DNA of 64,000 nucleotides from Pardosa pseudoannulata (GCA_032207245.1 CM063499.1:87030318-87094317), one strand, 5' to 3'; counted from the stretch's first letter, positions 9,544 to 23,126 are shown. Notes: generated from the letters alone by a model not told the origin. Translations and numbers: made by a program.

Positions 9544-12500
9544 CATTCATTTCCAAAAGTTAAGCACAAAGATGTAAAATGCAAAAAAATTAACAAATAC
9601 TGCTTTGATTAACACAAAATTTGGCAGGAAAGTAGCATATATATTTATAAATAAAACAAAATCAATAATTATATACAGAAATGAAAATAATATTAAATTT
9701 TTGTAAGTTATCAGATAATGGCATATTGGAGACTTAAACAGAATTATGTATAAAGTGAAAATAAACAGTATAAAATTAAAAGGAGGACATTAATAAGGTA
9801 TGTGACCCCACCCCCTCATCTGTATACAAAGTTTAGACCTTGTGACCATGCTTTCAATTAGATGGTCAACCACCAGACAACTGTCTGTGGGGTTTGGAAT
9901 TGTTTCTGTAAGCGTGAAATCACAGAATGATGAATGCCGAAGAAAAGAGCAACATCTGTGATCGACGGGCCTTCTTCAATGCGCTCCCCAGCACGCCAAT
10001 GCTCAGAATCTTCCATTCGTCTTCTGGAAGTCATAGAAACACGTACGTCGTGAAAACAAATTGTACGAAAGTTTTAAACACCTTCTATCAGTACTTACAA
10101 TCAACTTCTGTTACCCACAGGATAGATTTGGCACAGAACTGCCTAGGCCTAGCCTTCTAGTTCTGTGATACGTACAATTTGGGCAAACAACTATTAGAAT
10201 TGTATTGGCTATGAGTGGGATAAGGGAAACATAAAAACTTGGCAATGGTTGCTTGAGTTTGGGCAGAAAACATAACACTAAAACAAAATAAAGAGTGAAT
10301 GGAAGAGAGGAGAACAGCATACAAGATGCCAGGCAATCAGTAACTGTCCGAATTAACTCTGTTACCCTTCATAAAGCTGGCATCTTATAAGACTGACCTT
10401 TTTGCATATTTCTTGACATGAAAGCGCGATTGGCTGTTAACTAACATATTTGCATACTTCCATATACCTCTGCAGCAAATGGCATCCTCTTCAGTTCTGA
10501 TTGGTTTCCGGATATTAACATTTTCATCTTTGTGCTTAACTTTTGGAAGTGAGTGTGTATATCTGTCTCCTCTCTTCGCAGAAGAGAAATCTTTTTCTTT
10601 ATTTTATGATTTATTTATTTATTGTTACTGTAAAATATTTTATTGGTGGCTGACTGTAAGAACAAACATTAATGCTTGTTATACAAGTAGAAAAAAAAGT
10701 TTTGTTGGAAAATTTTAACATACATTTTACCAAAAATGCAAACTATGCACTTAACTATTTTTTTTATCTGTAATTATTATAAGATTTTTTTTTAAAATCA
10801 TGCTTAATTTCATAGGTTCATAACCCATTTTCTATTTCATTGACTTCTGTGTAAATCGGATTAATAAAATGTTTTATAATATGTTCTATATAATTTTGAT
10901 GGCATAGTATGAAATATATATCGTTTATTTACGAATATAAGCCAAGTGTCCGATTTTCTTTTAAAAATTTACCTGAAGTTTAAAACCCATATATGAACTG
11001 TGTGAGCTGGCTTGATTATTAAATTAAAGAACTTTTGTTCTTTCTTGAGACTTCAGTATTTATATTATAATCCCAACTAATGAGTCATATTCAAATTTAA
11101 GTATTTATTAAACAGCAGCACATGATGAAAGACACTAGCACAGCAACAACACAGACATTAGAATGATCAGTACAGTTAGTTATTTTTAAAATATCATTTC
11201 TAATATATATTAGATGAACTTTATATGAACCCCCACCAAAGTGAAAAATATAATTTCTAGAACGTTCAAGTATGTCGTCAAGAAGCCATAAATATCACCA
11301 AACATTTAAAGTGGGAGGAATATTTCCCAGTTAAGTTGCTTTAAATTAAAATGCTAGACCAATGCTTCTTGGATCATCCAATTGAAATGCTGCAGAGATA
11401 GGGGATCAGTCGACCTCTAGATAAATACAAGGAAATATCTTAGCACATTGCGAAAGTGACGGGGAAAAACAACTTACATTTTAATTTTAATTAAATTCAT
11501 GTATCTTAATTAATTTCCCATTTTACACTAACTTATCTAGATTATTGCTGCGGAGCACGGTTCGATAGTCAGCGCTGGACAATGCGACCAATGGTATTTT
11601 TAATGAGACGCTAATGACAAGTTTCAATTCTAGCAACTCTATATAAAGATAAATTTTTCTTAAATTTAAGCAGCATAAACTTAGAAAAAAATGGTTTAAA
11701 AAAATGCTATGTTTGCTAATTTATTAATTGCTTCTGAGTTACGTAGAATTGTATTTATCAGAAGATTAGCCAATCTATTACCATCATAGTACTGTTTTTT
11801 TTACAAGCTTTATTTACTTTTTGCTGTTATTCATTTTCTTTTTTATTCCTTACTGTGGTGTTTTTTATTTTTTTTACCGTTTTATTAATTTTGCCGATTT
11901 TTGGCGACTTTTTGTCTTTTTGTCGCCAACGAAAAAAAACGTCACCAAAAACACATGTATTACATATGTCCCATGGGTCAGTATATAAGCCGAATCCCCC
12001 TTTATATTTTTAAAAAGCCCCATTTCTAGGTTTATATATGGAAATATACATTAATTATCCATTTCACACCCAGCTTTTGGTCTAATTATATATAATTGGT
12101 GTTGTTAAATGATATTTTGAAAATACTTTTTGGGACAACTTTAATTTCAGATAAATTGACTTATGAAAGGGATATATTTAGCAATTTATTCTTGTACTTT
12201 GCTAAAGGAAATATACCTGTTTCTTGTATTAAAATCAAAATCAGTTCCCATGATGCTTTTCATAAAACAAAATTAAAAGTTCTACCCAGGCCAGTGTTAA
12301 ATTGCTAGAAGTTATGAAAGAGGAGAATAACAAAATTTAACAATAATTACAAAGAACTTAGCTGGGAAACTAATGTTTCATTTAAGCAGTTGGTTTGGCA
12401 TAATTTTCATTATACTGCTCTTTTTTTTTAAATAGGTGTTTTTTCTTTAACTTATTTTTATTTATATTTTACTGCAAAAGATTTTCAGAACATGTAAATT

Positions 12501-14445
12501 TTTTTATTTAGATAAATTACTGGTTGCTAAGTTACTGTGTAGCTAACACATTTTTTTTTTCTTGCAGTAAATTGCTAAGTATAGTTGATGTTGCATGTAT
12601 GTTCTCGCAGCTGAATATTTTTTTAAAATGGGTGTTAATTGTTAGTTGTGCATCTTAGCTGTAAAGCATTCACATATTCCATTTTATGTTGTTAATATAT
12701 TAATATGTTGCTTATAACATGCTAAATGTTCTGAGTCATATTAATATCAAGAATGCATTATTTACAAATTTATTACAAAAACACAATAATATGTTTAGAA
12801 CTACATTTTATTACATTGATTTCTGTGGGAAGAAAGCTTACAAAAACTTTGCTAAATTAGATATAGAACTGAAAAGTAAATTTTTAAAAGATGTATTCAA
12901 AATTTACGTTGTTAAGGTTGTCTGTGGGCCTACATCAAAAATTGCTTCAGTGTTGCTTACAAACTACTGCAAACTCTCCTGCTATTCAGCCAAATATCTT
13001 CCTGTTTTATCCACTACTTTACCTTTGTGATGGTTTATTAACCTTTCCATTGTATATTAGTATTGTTATGTACCCTTTTTCTATTGTTTCACTGCTGCCT
13101 TACTACCACATAAACATTAACAGTGTTATTTTTTTATGGAAATTGCACCTTCGTAAATTTTTAACATATAATGTAACAACTATTTTCTGCTTAATTTTTT
13201 TTTTAACAATATTTCACATCAGACATGAATATATAATTCTTACTGTCATGTGACTAAAATTAAAACTATAGAATTCCCTCCCCCCGTTTTAAGTTTATTT
13301 TATTTCTAGTTTAAAATTGGTGGGAAATTTAAGAAGTGCAATGTTATAAACAGGATCATTTTAGAATAATAAAAAAAGTTTTATTTAGGTATTTATTTAT
13401 CCCAATGTAGACATTTGGGGTTAAATCTTTCAATTCAAAATTATCCTGAAGTATACCTCAGTTAATTATAATTAATATAGCAGGGAAGTAAAATATTGCA
13501 TATATGAAATTTTACTTCTTATATTGTGTTTAGTAAATTTTTAATATAAAACTCTTTGAAATAAAGTTCAAATTACTTCCAAAGGTAGGAAATACTTAAT
13601 TTTCCAGTAAAGAGAACATTTAATTAAAAAAATTCTATTTACTTATGCGAAGCAGTTATCTTCAAAAAGTATTTTTTCTTTTTTTTTTACTCAGATTTTG
13701 TAACTTTCTAGCGGCTGATGGTTGTTTGCTGTGAAACCGTTTTTAATGACTGCTAGAGGGTTTGTGATATTGAAAATCTATAAAAGTAGCTACACGTAGA
13801 ACGGAGGGTGGGTTGGTCATTTCAGAAATCATGAAAGAATACATATGTATTAAACTTTAAACATTTCACAGAAATTGAGAATTTATTTCCAAAGTATTAC
13901 TCAGTATAACAGCAACAGATTTACCACGGTTCCAGAGATCGAACACAATCCTTGATTTCTACGGTTTTAATCAGGATCTAAGAAAAAAAAAAAGGTAGGT
14001 TAATAGCATGGCATACAACCTATGATGGCCTTTCGTAGATTTTAATCTCACCGCTGGAGTAGAAATCTTTTGGAGTCTTATTAGCTCAAAGGTAGACTGT
14101 AGAGCTCAAAACCGGCCTATTCATTCACTGTCAAGATCTACTAATTGGAGTAAACTACTGGTTAACATTCAGAATAAAATAAGGAACTAAATTTCCATAA
14201 AATACTATAAAAATTTTAATTCATAACATTCTATGAAGGCCGCCTTTCAAATTTTTACAAACGACCAACAGAAGTCACTAATGAAATTTATCTTCAGGAT
14301 ATTTGTAAAATTCGCATTCTTTTATCTTGGAATCAGTGGCATCTTAGAAAATGTCTGAGTATTTTGTTTACAGTGAGTGTTTAAAAGAAGCAAGAGAAAA
14401 AATGGAGATAACTTTGCTTTTTTAATTAAAAAAGGAAGCGAAAAA
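9544..14445 (+). other. central intron 3, nothing recognised over 4.9 kb
   Basis: Long AT-rich stretch. 9800-10140 has more balanced composition and may be an old insertion. Chance open frames at 9927, 10479, 12096, 12719 and 12891 give low-complexity Phe/Ile/Leu/Lys-rich peptides with no family signature. No RNA gene seen. Confidence 0.45.
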
Positions 14446-14905
14446 TTAATATGGGGCTGTAAATAAAAATTTTGTGTAACTTTAAAAATTTAAATCTGAT
14501 ATAATTATATTCTTGTGCTTAAATACAGGGGCCTGTTACTGGAAGGGCACACAAGGTCCACAAATTTCAAGGACCAAAATATTTTGATTCTTAGTTTGTA
14601 ATTTTAAAAGCATTTCTAACTTGATCTTAAAATAAAAACAGAAAATTTGAAATTATTATTATTAATTTTCTTTACAAAATACATAAAAATTAATTTTACT
14701 TTAACAAGAGCTTGATATATATATATACATATTTAATCTAAAAGTTTTCACAAAAATATATATTTACTTTTATAAAGTGACTCTTGTTTCTATATAAAAT
14801 AATAGGGCAAATTTTATTATAATACAAATTAATATAGGGCTGTAAATACAGATTTTGTGCAACTTTAGTAAATTCAAAACTGATATAATTACACTCTTGT
14901 GCTGG
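14446..14905. repeat. direct repeat pair of about 78 bp, 381 bp apart
   Basis: 14446-14524 and 14827-14905 share TTAATATRGGGCTGTAAATA, then CTGATATAATTA and TCTTGTGCT. The first copy is followed by CAGGGGCCTGTTACTGG, which looks like a hAT-type terminus. The second may be a duplicate of its flank. Confidence 0.5.
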
Positions 14906-15438
14906 GTCACCTTAAATTCTAAGTTTTATTCAAGACTAACACTATGTATATAAAAAAAAAACCCAATTATAATCCCAAATTAATATCTTCATATTACATT
15001 GTTTGTTGTACAGTTTAACATTTTACCTAGCAATATTTTGTCATCGAATACTCACTAGGGGAAGTATTGATTACACAAACATTACATATCTAAGTCGAAA
15101 CCTAACTAAATATGCAGGTTTAAGGTAATATTTGTAGATCTAAATTTATTTTCAGTAAATATATAGTTTGTAATTTCCTCTTGGGGTATACTTTATATAC
15201 AGATAGGTTTTAATGTTTTATAGTGAGTCATATTTTGTAAAAGCTAAAAGCACATAAAGGCTTTTATTTACCCAAATCCCAAAATTACCATGATTGTGTC
15301 CAGCTTAAATATAAATGATAGATAAATGTAAATATACATCTTCTGTGGAAAAGAAAATGTAAAATTTTATGTATTTAAGAATTTTGTGATTTAAAATATT
15401 TAAAAAAGAAAATCAAGCCTGTTTTTAAAAAACTTTTT
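14906..15438 (+). other. intron 3, nothing recognised
   Basis: AT-rich intron sequence. Confidence 0.45.
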
Positions 15439-15439
15439 G

Positions 15440-15515
15440 GATAGTTGTAGTTTAGAGCAGCACTTTAGTCTACTTTTTTGCTAAATAAGGGCTAATGAGA
15501 CCTGGACTTAAGCTT
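15440..15515 (-). mobile_element. SINE-1, short degenerate fragment
   Basis: GTAGTTTAGAGCAGCACTTT, AGTCTACTTTTT and AAGGGCTAATGAGACCTGG match the reverse complement of the SINE-1 3' half. The rest has been lost. Confidence 0.6.
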
Positions 15516-15676
15516 AAAAAAATTAATGCTTCTACCATATACTAAGTTATAATTAACTAATGCATTGTTATTATCATATATTATGATTGATATTTATTTA
15601 TATGCACATCAGTTTATAGTACCAAGATTTTTTAAATTTCTTTTTTAAATACAACTATTGATTTTTAAAAAGGGGA

Positions 15677-15855
15677 TTGATTTCATTATCAGTGGATGAA
15701 GAAGAAAGACATGTTTTGAACAAGATGTACTTTATCTATCATTTTTTCAAAAAATTTAATTGGTTTTGATTTCATTATCAGTGGATAAAGAAGAAAGACA
15801 TGTTTTGAACGAGGATGTACTGTATCTATGATTTTTTAAAAAATTTAATTGGTTG
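15677..15855. repeat. tandem duplication, 89-bp unit, two copies
   Basis: TTGATTTCATTATCAGTGGA opens both 15677-15765 and 15766-15855, followed by AGAAGAAAGACATGTTTTGA and ending AAATTTAATTGGTT. Only a few differences, so relatively young. Confidence 0.85.
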
Positions 15856-16425
15856 TAGCTTACTGATAAAATTCCTTTAAAATATGTGTTAGCCAATCTC
15901 CAGTGAGATCTTGTTTATAAACCTATTAACTTTCAAATTATTTTTGATGAGCATATAGTGATAAAAATTTTTAATCTAATTTATTATGGACTTGGAAAGC
16001 CTATTTAAAGAGAAAAATAAATTAATCAGGCAATTTATCTCATTAGCTTTAAAATTGTAGTTAACCTCATTTCTGGACATGCTTTGATAATTTTAACCAT
16101 CGTAAAAGATATCATTTATAAAAAGGAAAATTTCTAGTCAATCGATTTACTATTATATGTAAACACAGTTCTCCAAAGGGAAGTACTTTAATGTATGTCA
16201 TTATTTTTCTGATTTTAGTTGATGTGCGTGTGCCTAAAGTAAATCCATCTGTTGAAAAATTATTAAATTTAGATCCATATTGTAAAATTATAAAGAACAG
16301 CAGATATTTAAAAATTTACATAATTGTTTATAAAGTTATCTTGTTTCACTAAACTGAAAACTATGCTCCAAAAAAAACAAAAATTCTAAACACTTTTTTA
16401 TTGACTATCTTTAGCTAGGTATTAA
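15856..16425 (+). other. intron 3, nothing recognised
   Basis: AT-rich intron sequence. Confidence 0.45.
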
Positions 16426-17660
16426 TATGTTAATCACATGTGATACCTATTTTTAAAATTTTGTTAGGCATTACTTTTAAATTTGTGTTAATACAGATTT
16501 CTGAATATAAGATTAAAACTTATCAGAGTTCAAAATCACATTTTTTTAAGCCATTTTTCTTTTTAAATTTTATGTTAATCACACGTTATATCTATGTTTA
16601 AAATTTTGTTTAGGCATTACTTTTAAATTTGTGTTAATACAGATCTCTGAATATAAGATTAAAAGTTATTGAGTTCAAAATCACATTTTTTTAAAGACAT
16701 TTTTCTTTTTAAATTTTATGTTAATCACACGTTATATCTATTTTTAATATTTTGTTAGACATTACTTTAAAATTTGTGTTAATACAGATTTCTGAATATA
16801 TATGGTTTCCACGCACCTGGAAAGTCGGGGAAAGTCATGGAAAATCATGGATTTGGATTAATTTTGTCATGGAAAGTCCTGATTTTTCAAGAAAAATGAG
16901 TAAAAGTCATGGAAAGTTATGGATCCGCTAAACTACCGATTAAAAAAAATGCATTGAATTGTTTAATTCTATTTTTACTGTCATTTGACTGAAGTAACTG
17001 AGTTTGGTATTTATGTATTATCCTATTGACCCTATTGCCAAGTAAAATTTGTTCACTAAGAAAACTCAAAGGAAGAAAGCTTAATGGGTGGGTAAATGTA
17101 TATTATTCTGGTTTTTTTCTTAAATTGTAGATTAAAATTTTATTAATATAATAATAATTTTTTAATAAAAATTAGTTAAGATTTTTGCACAAAATATAAG
17201 TTTATCTCTAGGGATATTGTATATAAACATTATAGGGTTATATTTGGCTATTATTCATGGTCACCTGGATAATACCAAAGTACCCTGAATTCAAATTGGA
17301 AACATTTTGATTGAAAAATTGCTATATGATTAAACTTAAGTATGTAGATACAACAATTTATTTTTATGTATGTGAGTTTATTAACACTTATAAAGTAAGT
17401 TTATAGTTTTTTTTATGATAAAATTCCTGTAATTTCTCTAAAAGCATATATTTTATTTGTATGTACATCAGAAGTTTTATTCATATATACTTTAACGAAA
17501 GCTTTTTAAAGTCATGGAAAATGATCTGCTAAATCAGGAAAAGTCATGGATTTGAAAAATTTTATTTTGGCAGATACCCTGAATATAAGATTAAAAGTTA
17601 TCGAGTTCAAAATCACATTTTTTTAAGCCATTTTTCTTTTTAAATTTTTTAGAAACTTTT
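16426..17660. repeat. three tandem ~145-bp units, third split by a transposon
   Basis: Units start GTTAATCACAYGTGATACC or a variant, contain GCATTACTTTTAAATTTGTG and TCTGAATATAAGATTAAAA, and end CATTTTTCTTTTTAAATTTT. They begin near 16430, 16574 and 16719. The third is interrupted at 16800 by the element at 16801-17581 and resumes at 17582. Confidence 0.85.
16801..17581 (+). mobile_element. hAT-like non-autonomous element, 781 bp, copy 1
   Basis: It starts TATGGTTTCCACGCACC and ends CAGATACCCTG, with AATATA duplicated at 16795-16800 and 17582-17587. Internal GTCATGGAAAGTYATGGA motifs repeat near both ends. A second copy lies at 42748-43539 in the same orientation, also with a 6-bp duplication. 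No transposase is encoded. The CA(G)GG...CCCTG ends suggest hAT-related mobilisation; the 6-bp duplication is unusual for that group. Confidence 0.8.
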
Positions 17661-18152
<492 letters not shown>

Positions 18153-18186
18153 TAATTATTTTGAAAGCTTTTACTAATTTATAATA

Positions 18187-18837
18187 CAGTCGAACTTCGA
18201 TAACTCAAAGTCCCATTGGACCCCCAAAAATATTCGACTTATACGAAGTTCGAATTATCGAAGTTGCCTACCATTCCTCTCAACTCGCACTTAAGATGGG
18301 TCGACATGGTTGAAATGGTTTGATATGTGCTATAATACTATAGTCGTACGCATTTCAATTTTTAATAGCCTATGTAAACAACAAGAGAAAAATAAGTTTA
18401 AAAGTTTTATTAAAACTCAAGAAATTTGGCCTCATTACATATTAATTAATAAACATACCATGTAAATCTCATTTGAAAAAAGCAATTATTTTTAAGGTTG
18501 TTGGCATTTACAAAGTCATCTAATTTTTTAACACAGTTAAATAGGGTGTTGTCTATACCTTCTGTGGTCTCCAGGTATTGTTGTAAGATGTCAATAGCGT
18601 CCTGAGCGTCCTGAGTTTTCTCGAAGGTCACGAGTGGACTGGCATTCAAAGTTTTGAACAGAATTGTGTTTTTTACCCCGGAAATCTATCCCAAAAACTT
18701 CGACTTAGAAGATGTTCACTTCTAGTTATGGAGACAGTTTTTTAAAGAAAACTATAGAAATGATTTGGGACTTGATTAAAAGTTCGAGTTAGCGGATTAT
18801 TAGACTTATAGGAAGTCGAGTTATCGAGGTTCGACTG
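18187..18837 (-). mobile_element. pogo/Tigger-type element, internally deleted
   Basis: Ends CAGTCGAACTTCGATAACTC and GAGTTATCGAGGTTCGACTG, flanked by TA at 18185-18186 and 18838-18839: the standard pogo/Tigger arrangement. At 651 bp it is far shorter than an autonomous copy (about 2-3 kb). Further inner repeats (TTCGAATTATCGAAG, GTTCGAGTTAGCGG) extend the termini. Confidence 0.88.
18446..18649 (-). pseudogene. Tigger transposase C-terminal fragment
   Basis: A 67-codon minus-strand frame inside the Tigger element (AQDAIDILQQYLETTEGIDN and VKKLDDFVNAN). It resembles the helical tail of Tigger/jerky-type transposases. The DDE catalytic region is deleted. Support comes mainly from its position inside Tigger termini. 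Confidence 0.5.
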
Positions 18838-18935
18838 TAATAAGATTTGTATGTAATGGTTTTTAAATAGTTTTACACATATACATATTTGTGAATATTG
18901 ACTTATTCATGTATATATATAAAAGGGGCTATCAA

Positions 18936-19847
18936 CAGGGCCTGATTTACGGTGGGGCATTCGGGGCACTGGCCTGAGGCCTCCACTCTAGGAGGGCCCC
19001 AAATTTAAAAAAATACACATTAATTTTTTGGTACTTCTCAAAATTTGCTCAATATGAATTTTCTTTTGTTAATGACAAACTGGAGTGTGTATGTTGTTGG
19101 TGGGCTTCAAAAGTCAGTAAATTAAATTTATTCCATAATTTTAAGCCAAAAGTAAGCTTTTATTTGCTTAAAAATACTTTGAAGCAATGTTAACATTTTA
19201 AATGTGTATATTATTCAAAAGATTGAAGAAATACCAACCCTATCAGTGGCACCGATTTACAAATTCATCTCTTCAGAGAGGGAAAAAATCTTAACTACTT
19301 TTTTCACTCTTGAAGTAGTTAGCAAGTCAGAGAAAATATGTTTATCCAAAAGCATCCGATATCTATTTTTTCTCTTTTTAAGATTTAAGAATGAACAAAA
19401 AGTTTTAAAATTGGTAATTTAAGAATAAAAGTATTTAATTTTTGGAATTTTGTAAAACAAAGTCTCACATGATAGTTTACTTAAAATGGTCATTTTTATT
19501 AATTAAAACCAGTACTTTTTCCTTTGAAAAATATTACAGGTACTCTGAGTTGGACTCGAGAATATCACAGTTTCTCGTTAAAATCAGATACTGTACTTAA
19601 ATTGCCCAGACATGTGTAGCATGTTTGAAGTTAGTTTAGTGGAATTCTAAATTAAAAAAAAAAAAAAAAATTATTCATTTCATTGGATACACAAAATGTT
19701 TAGGTTATGTATACCTGTCAGGAGTATTTAAACTGATATAGCAGCTTATAAAATAAAATCACTCTCGAGTTTGAGAAAGGTAAGATGTATGGGGGCTCCC
19801 ATATGAGGCTTTGTTCTGGGGCCCCCAGAGGTGTAAATTGGGCCCTG
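18936..19847. mobile_element. hAT-type non-autonomous element with 8-bp duplication
   Basis: Starts CAGGGCCTGATTTACGG and ends GTAAATTGGGCCCTG; GCTATCAA is duplicated exactly at 18928-18935 and 19848-19855. The ends plus an 8-bp duplication are diagnostic of hAT. It is 912 bp, and a 72-codon open frame inside (19204-19422) has no family signature. A partial reverse copy is at 3799. Confidence 0.88.
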
Positions 19848-19855
19848 GCTATCAA

Positions 19856-20220
19856 TAAATAATGCACATAATTTTGAATACAAGAATAAAAATGCAGTCA
19901 ATAACATTATTAAAGGGAAAGAAATGTATTATTGGTACATTACTTTTATGTTTCTTTCATGTTGAGGCAATTAGTATGAAAATTCCAGTCTCATAGAACT
20001 CTGTTGTTTAGAGTAAAGCTATTATCACATGGCCCTTGATAAAGATTGTTATTACAATCAAAGTTCTGATCACTGATGAACATTTGTCAGTTATATAAAC
20101 ATTTTTACAGGTTGTAGACACACACTGATCCTACAGATCTGACTTCATCAACTAAATATGTTCACCCCTAAATTTGATAAGTAATCACAAACACCATTTA
20201 AATGGATGTTGATGCATGCT
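19856..20220 (+). other. intron 4, nothing recognised
   Basis: AT-rich intron sequence between two mobile elements. Confidence 0.45.
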
Positions 20221-20393
20221 ACTGGTTTGGTTTGGAGTTCTACAGTCTGCTGTTTTGCTCACAAGGGCTAATGAGACTGGGACCTACTGCTTAAAGCTGA
20301 TGCTGAATGGATACTGACATCCATGCAATCCATAGGATTTGAAACCACAAACTCTGGTACCAAAGATCAGCACTCTACCATTTGGCTATTGTT
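20221..20393 (-). mobile_element. SINE-1, reverse orientation
   Basis: TGGTTTGGTTTGGAGTTCTA is the tail and 3' end, GGGCTAATGAGACTGGGACC the body, and TTTGAAACCACAAACTC the decayed B-box region, ending ACCATTTGGCTATTGTT at the A box. Nearly full length but diverged. Confidence 0.82.
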
Positions 20394-20599
20394 CACTACA
20401 CTATTGTTAGATAGATTTCCCAAGATCTGTAGTACTAGATGCAGACAGTTGTGGCTTCTATTTTGACCATTCATATTTTTACTGAATAATTCCCTATTGC
20501 AAAGAAAATTTACATGTGTAGTATTTATTCATAATCACTTGTATATATTTATGTATATAATCAACATACTTGTAGAATAAAAGTATGTCAGCCTCATTA

Positions 20600-20895
20600 C
20601 AAGTAAAAAAAACTAAAAAACTAAATTCCTCGGTGCAACAGCCTCTAGGGAGCCAGGGCCTACAGTGCCAAGTTCCGTTTATGTGACCAAGGACCCTAGG
20701 GTGCAAAGCATATGTTCCAGTTAGGGGGTCAATCTTACGTGGAAACCCTAGTGTTTAGTTCTCAAGCATGCTTGATCCTTAGTTTGTGTGCCCACTGAAG
20801 GGATGAAAGGCTGAGTCAACCTTGCCCAGCCCGGGGATCGAACCTCGGACCTGTGTTGTGGGAGCATGAAGTGCTATCCCAATGCCACTGGGCTT
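20600..20895 (-). mobile_element. SINE-2 (tRNA-derived), full-length copy
   Basis: The head is at the high-coordinate end: read on the minus strand, GAAGCCCAGTGGCATTGGGA (A-box region) and GAGGTTCGATCCCCGG (B box). The body includes GACTCAGCCTTTCATCCCTT, and the tail is an A/T-rich TTTAG-type run. CCTCATTA is duplicated at 20592-20599 and 20896-20903. Other copies: 26275 and 56028. Confidence 0.8.
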
Positions 20896-20903
20896 CCTCA
20901 TTA

Positions 20904-21390
20904 GAAATATTTATGCATAATATATTAATCTTAATGTTCACATTTCTTTTAAGCCAGTAGCAACCCAACTTTTCCATAATGATAAAACTATTGAACCTCC
21001 ATCTCTTAAATTTCTATAAGTGATGTGTAAACTTTGTTATAAAATTTATTAGAATTTAGTTGACATTAGATAGTTGCCAGACCTCAATTTTGTACCACAT
21101 ATGCAAGTTTGTTTTCCTGTCAATATTTAATGCCCCATTTTTTCTCTATGATTAGTTTTTCTCCCTGTGTGATTTGAGGGTTTCAAGGAATGAACTTATT
21201 ACGCATCTATAAACTCTAAATGTGTTGAGATGTATGCTGATAGAATCCTTTAATAAACAGATGCAAAAGGGAATGTGGCCTTTGACCATTTATTTTCCTG
21301 AGGCTATGACTGTTTATGTGCAGCTAAGTAAAGATGGTGCTTGGTTATATGGGTATTTAGAGTAATGATCAATCTAGGTGACAGATCTAG
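20904..21390 (+). other. intron 4, nothing recognised
   Basis: Unique intron sequence. Confidence 0.45.
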
Positions 21391-21600
21391 GTCTTCTACC
21401 CGGTCACTATGACCTCAGAAGGCATCTCAATGTAATGGAAATCAGTTCTGATCCCTTGTGTCATGGTTACCATCTTGAGGAGGAGATCACATAGTTGGTC
21501 TTCTTCCTGGTCACTCTGACCTCAGAAGGCATCTCAATGTGATGGAAATCAGTTCTGATCCCTTGTGTCATGGTTACCATCTTGAGGAGGAGACCACATG
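21391..21600. repeat. tandem duplication, 107-bp unit, two nearly identical copies
   Basis: GTCTTCTWCCYGGTCACTMT opens each unit; GACCTCAGAAGGCATCTCAA and GTCATGGTTACCATCTTGAG are identical in both. Few substitutions over 100 bp mean a recent duplication. The composition is more balanced than the intron around it. Confidence 0.88.
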
Positions 21601-22957
21601 TCATATTTTGCATGATTGTTAGTTTTCTGAGCTCTTAGGTTTGAGCACCTTAGTCACCACCTTTTTTTCTGCCTTGGGAGCTACAAAATGTTCCTCTTGG
21701 CTGTCTGTCAGGATTGTTATCAGCCACTGGGCTCTTTTCTTAAGTGCTGCTGGGTTTGGGTACAATAGGACTTCTTGTTGCTGTGCCCAAGGAACCCCCC
21801 AGTAACTTCCCTAAAAGTCCATTTATTCCTTCATTCATTCAAGTGAATATGGGCTATTTTTGTTAAAGAATCTCTGAAGTGTAATCTAAAATGGACTAGT
21901 TCTATATGTAAGCATTGTAGGGTAGAATATACTCTTTGACATTCTTCTATTTTATACCAAATCAGGTCCGTATTTTAACTGCATGTTCTGTCCTAATTGA
22001 TCACTCTCCACAGACCAATACCACACCTGCACTAGCTTGCATCTGAAGGAAACAAGTTATGATTTTAGATATCTCAGCCCAGCTCACATTAATGATTAAT
22101 CATAAACATGCTATGATAGTGGGATTTATAAAGTTATAATCTAACTTTAAATGTAGCATTAAATGCATAGCCAATGTAAATAAGATGTAATAAACAGTAA
22201 AGAGAAATTATGCAAACAGCTGTTTTGCAGCTTTGAATGACTTGTGAAAATAACGGATGACATTGTTTCTTGTTAAAGCAGACTGAGTGGGGAGACAGAA
22301 AAGGAATGACTTAAATAACATGGTTAACCTAAAGAAATTACACATCAGACCACTTTGAGAGTAAATCAGACCTAAATGAGAGTAAGGGGAAATGATATGA
22401 GATTTACTGCTAACCTAAATTAATGAGATTTACTGTTAATGCCTAATTAAAGATCATAGAAAGATATTCATTACTTCCTTTTTAATTAATTTTTTTGTTA
22501 AAGTAATAATAAACTTACTAGTAATAATTGTATCATAATGTTATTCATTCTACCATTTTAAACATAGAAAGAGTATAAGGTTTTGATTTTAAAATGAAAA
22601 TTTCTAATTCTGTGTTAATATCTATACTCTATAAATACAGTATGTTAAATTTAATACTCATAGCTTTTAAGATCTGTTAAAAATATGAATTTAGTTTAAG
22701 TAAACCTTATTACCAAGTTGAATTTTTAAAAATGTGTATCCATTTTTAAAATTAATTGTAAGTTAATATTTTAATACTCATAAATGATTATTGTAAATAA
22801 TTTCTTAAATTTCTTGTAAATTTAAAATTTAATAATTTAAAGTTATGAAATGATTTAAATTGTATGGGAACAAAATTATATATATATATATATGATAAAT
22901 GATAAAAATAATATAAATTATTTGGATTTAACTTTCTGTTTTCATTTTCTTTTGAAG
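21601..22957 (+). other. end of intron 4, nothing recognised
   Basis: Ordinary AT-rich intron with a short TA run at 22876-22892. The exon 5 frame is open from 22892, but coding starts at 22958 by alignment and phase. Confidence 0.45.
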
Positions 22958-23126
22958 AACTGCTTTGACTTTCCTGATGATCCCACATATCAGGTCTCAG
23001 AGGAGGCCAAAGACTTAATGAGGAGGCTTATATGTAGCCCAGAGTGTCGCCTTGGTCAAAATGGTTTAGAAGACTTCAAAAACCATCCATGGTTTATTGG
23101 TGTCAACTGGGCAACAATCAGAGAAA
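22958..23126 (+). CDS. gek: MRCK exon 5: end of kinase domain
   Basis: Fifty-six codons plus one base (phase 0 to 1), acceptor [16 protein letters not shown] starts it, then [20 protein letters not shown] and the NHPWF motif that closes the AGC kinase fold. The donor is GTGGGT, weaker than most here; I chose it because it alone keeps phase with exon 6 through a split Ser codon (A|GT). A mariner starts 79 bp past the donor. Confidence 0.95.

Noticed and set aside
12719..13253. Overlapping open frames of 103 and 120 codons in the large intron
   Set aside because: Phe/Ile/Leu/Lys-rich peptides typical of AT-rich non-coding DNA, two frames open at once, no motif and no splice context.
22892..22957. 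Upstream start codon for exon 5
   Set aside because: In-frame only by chance; the TTTTGAAG acceptor and conserved alignment place the exon start at 22958.
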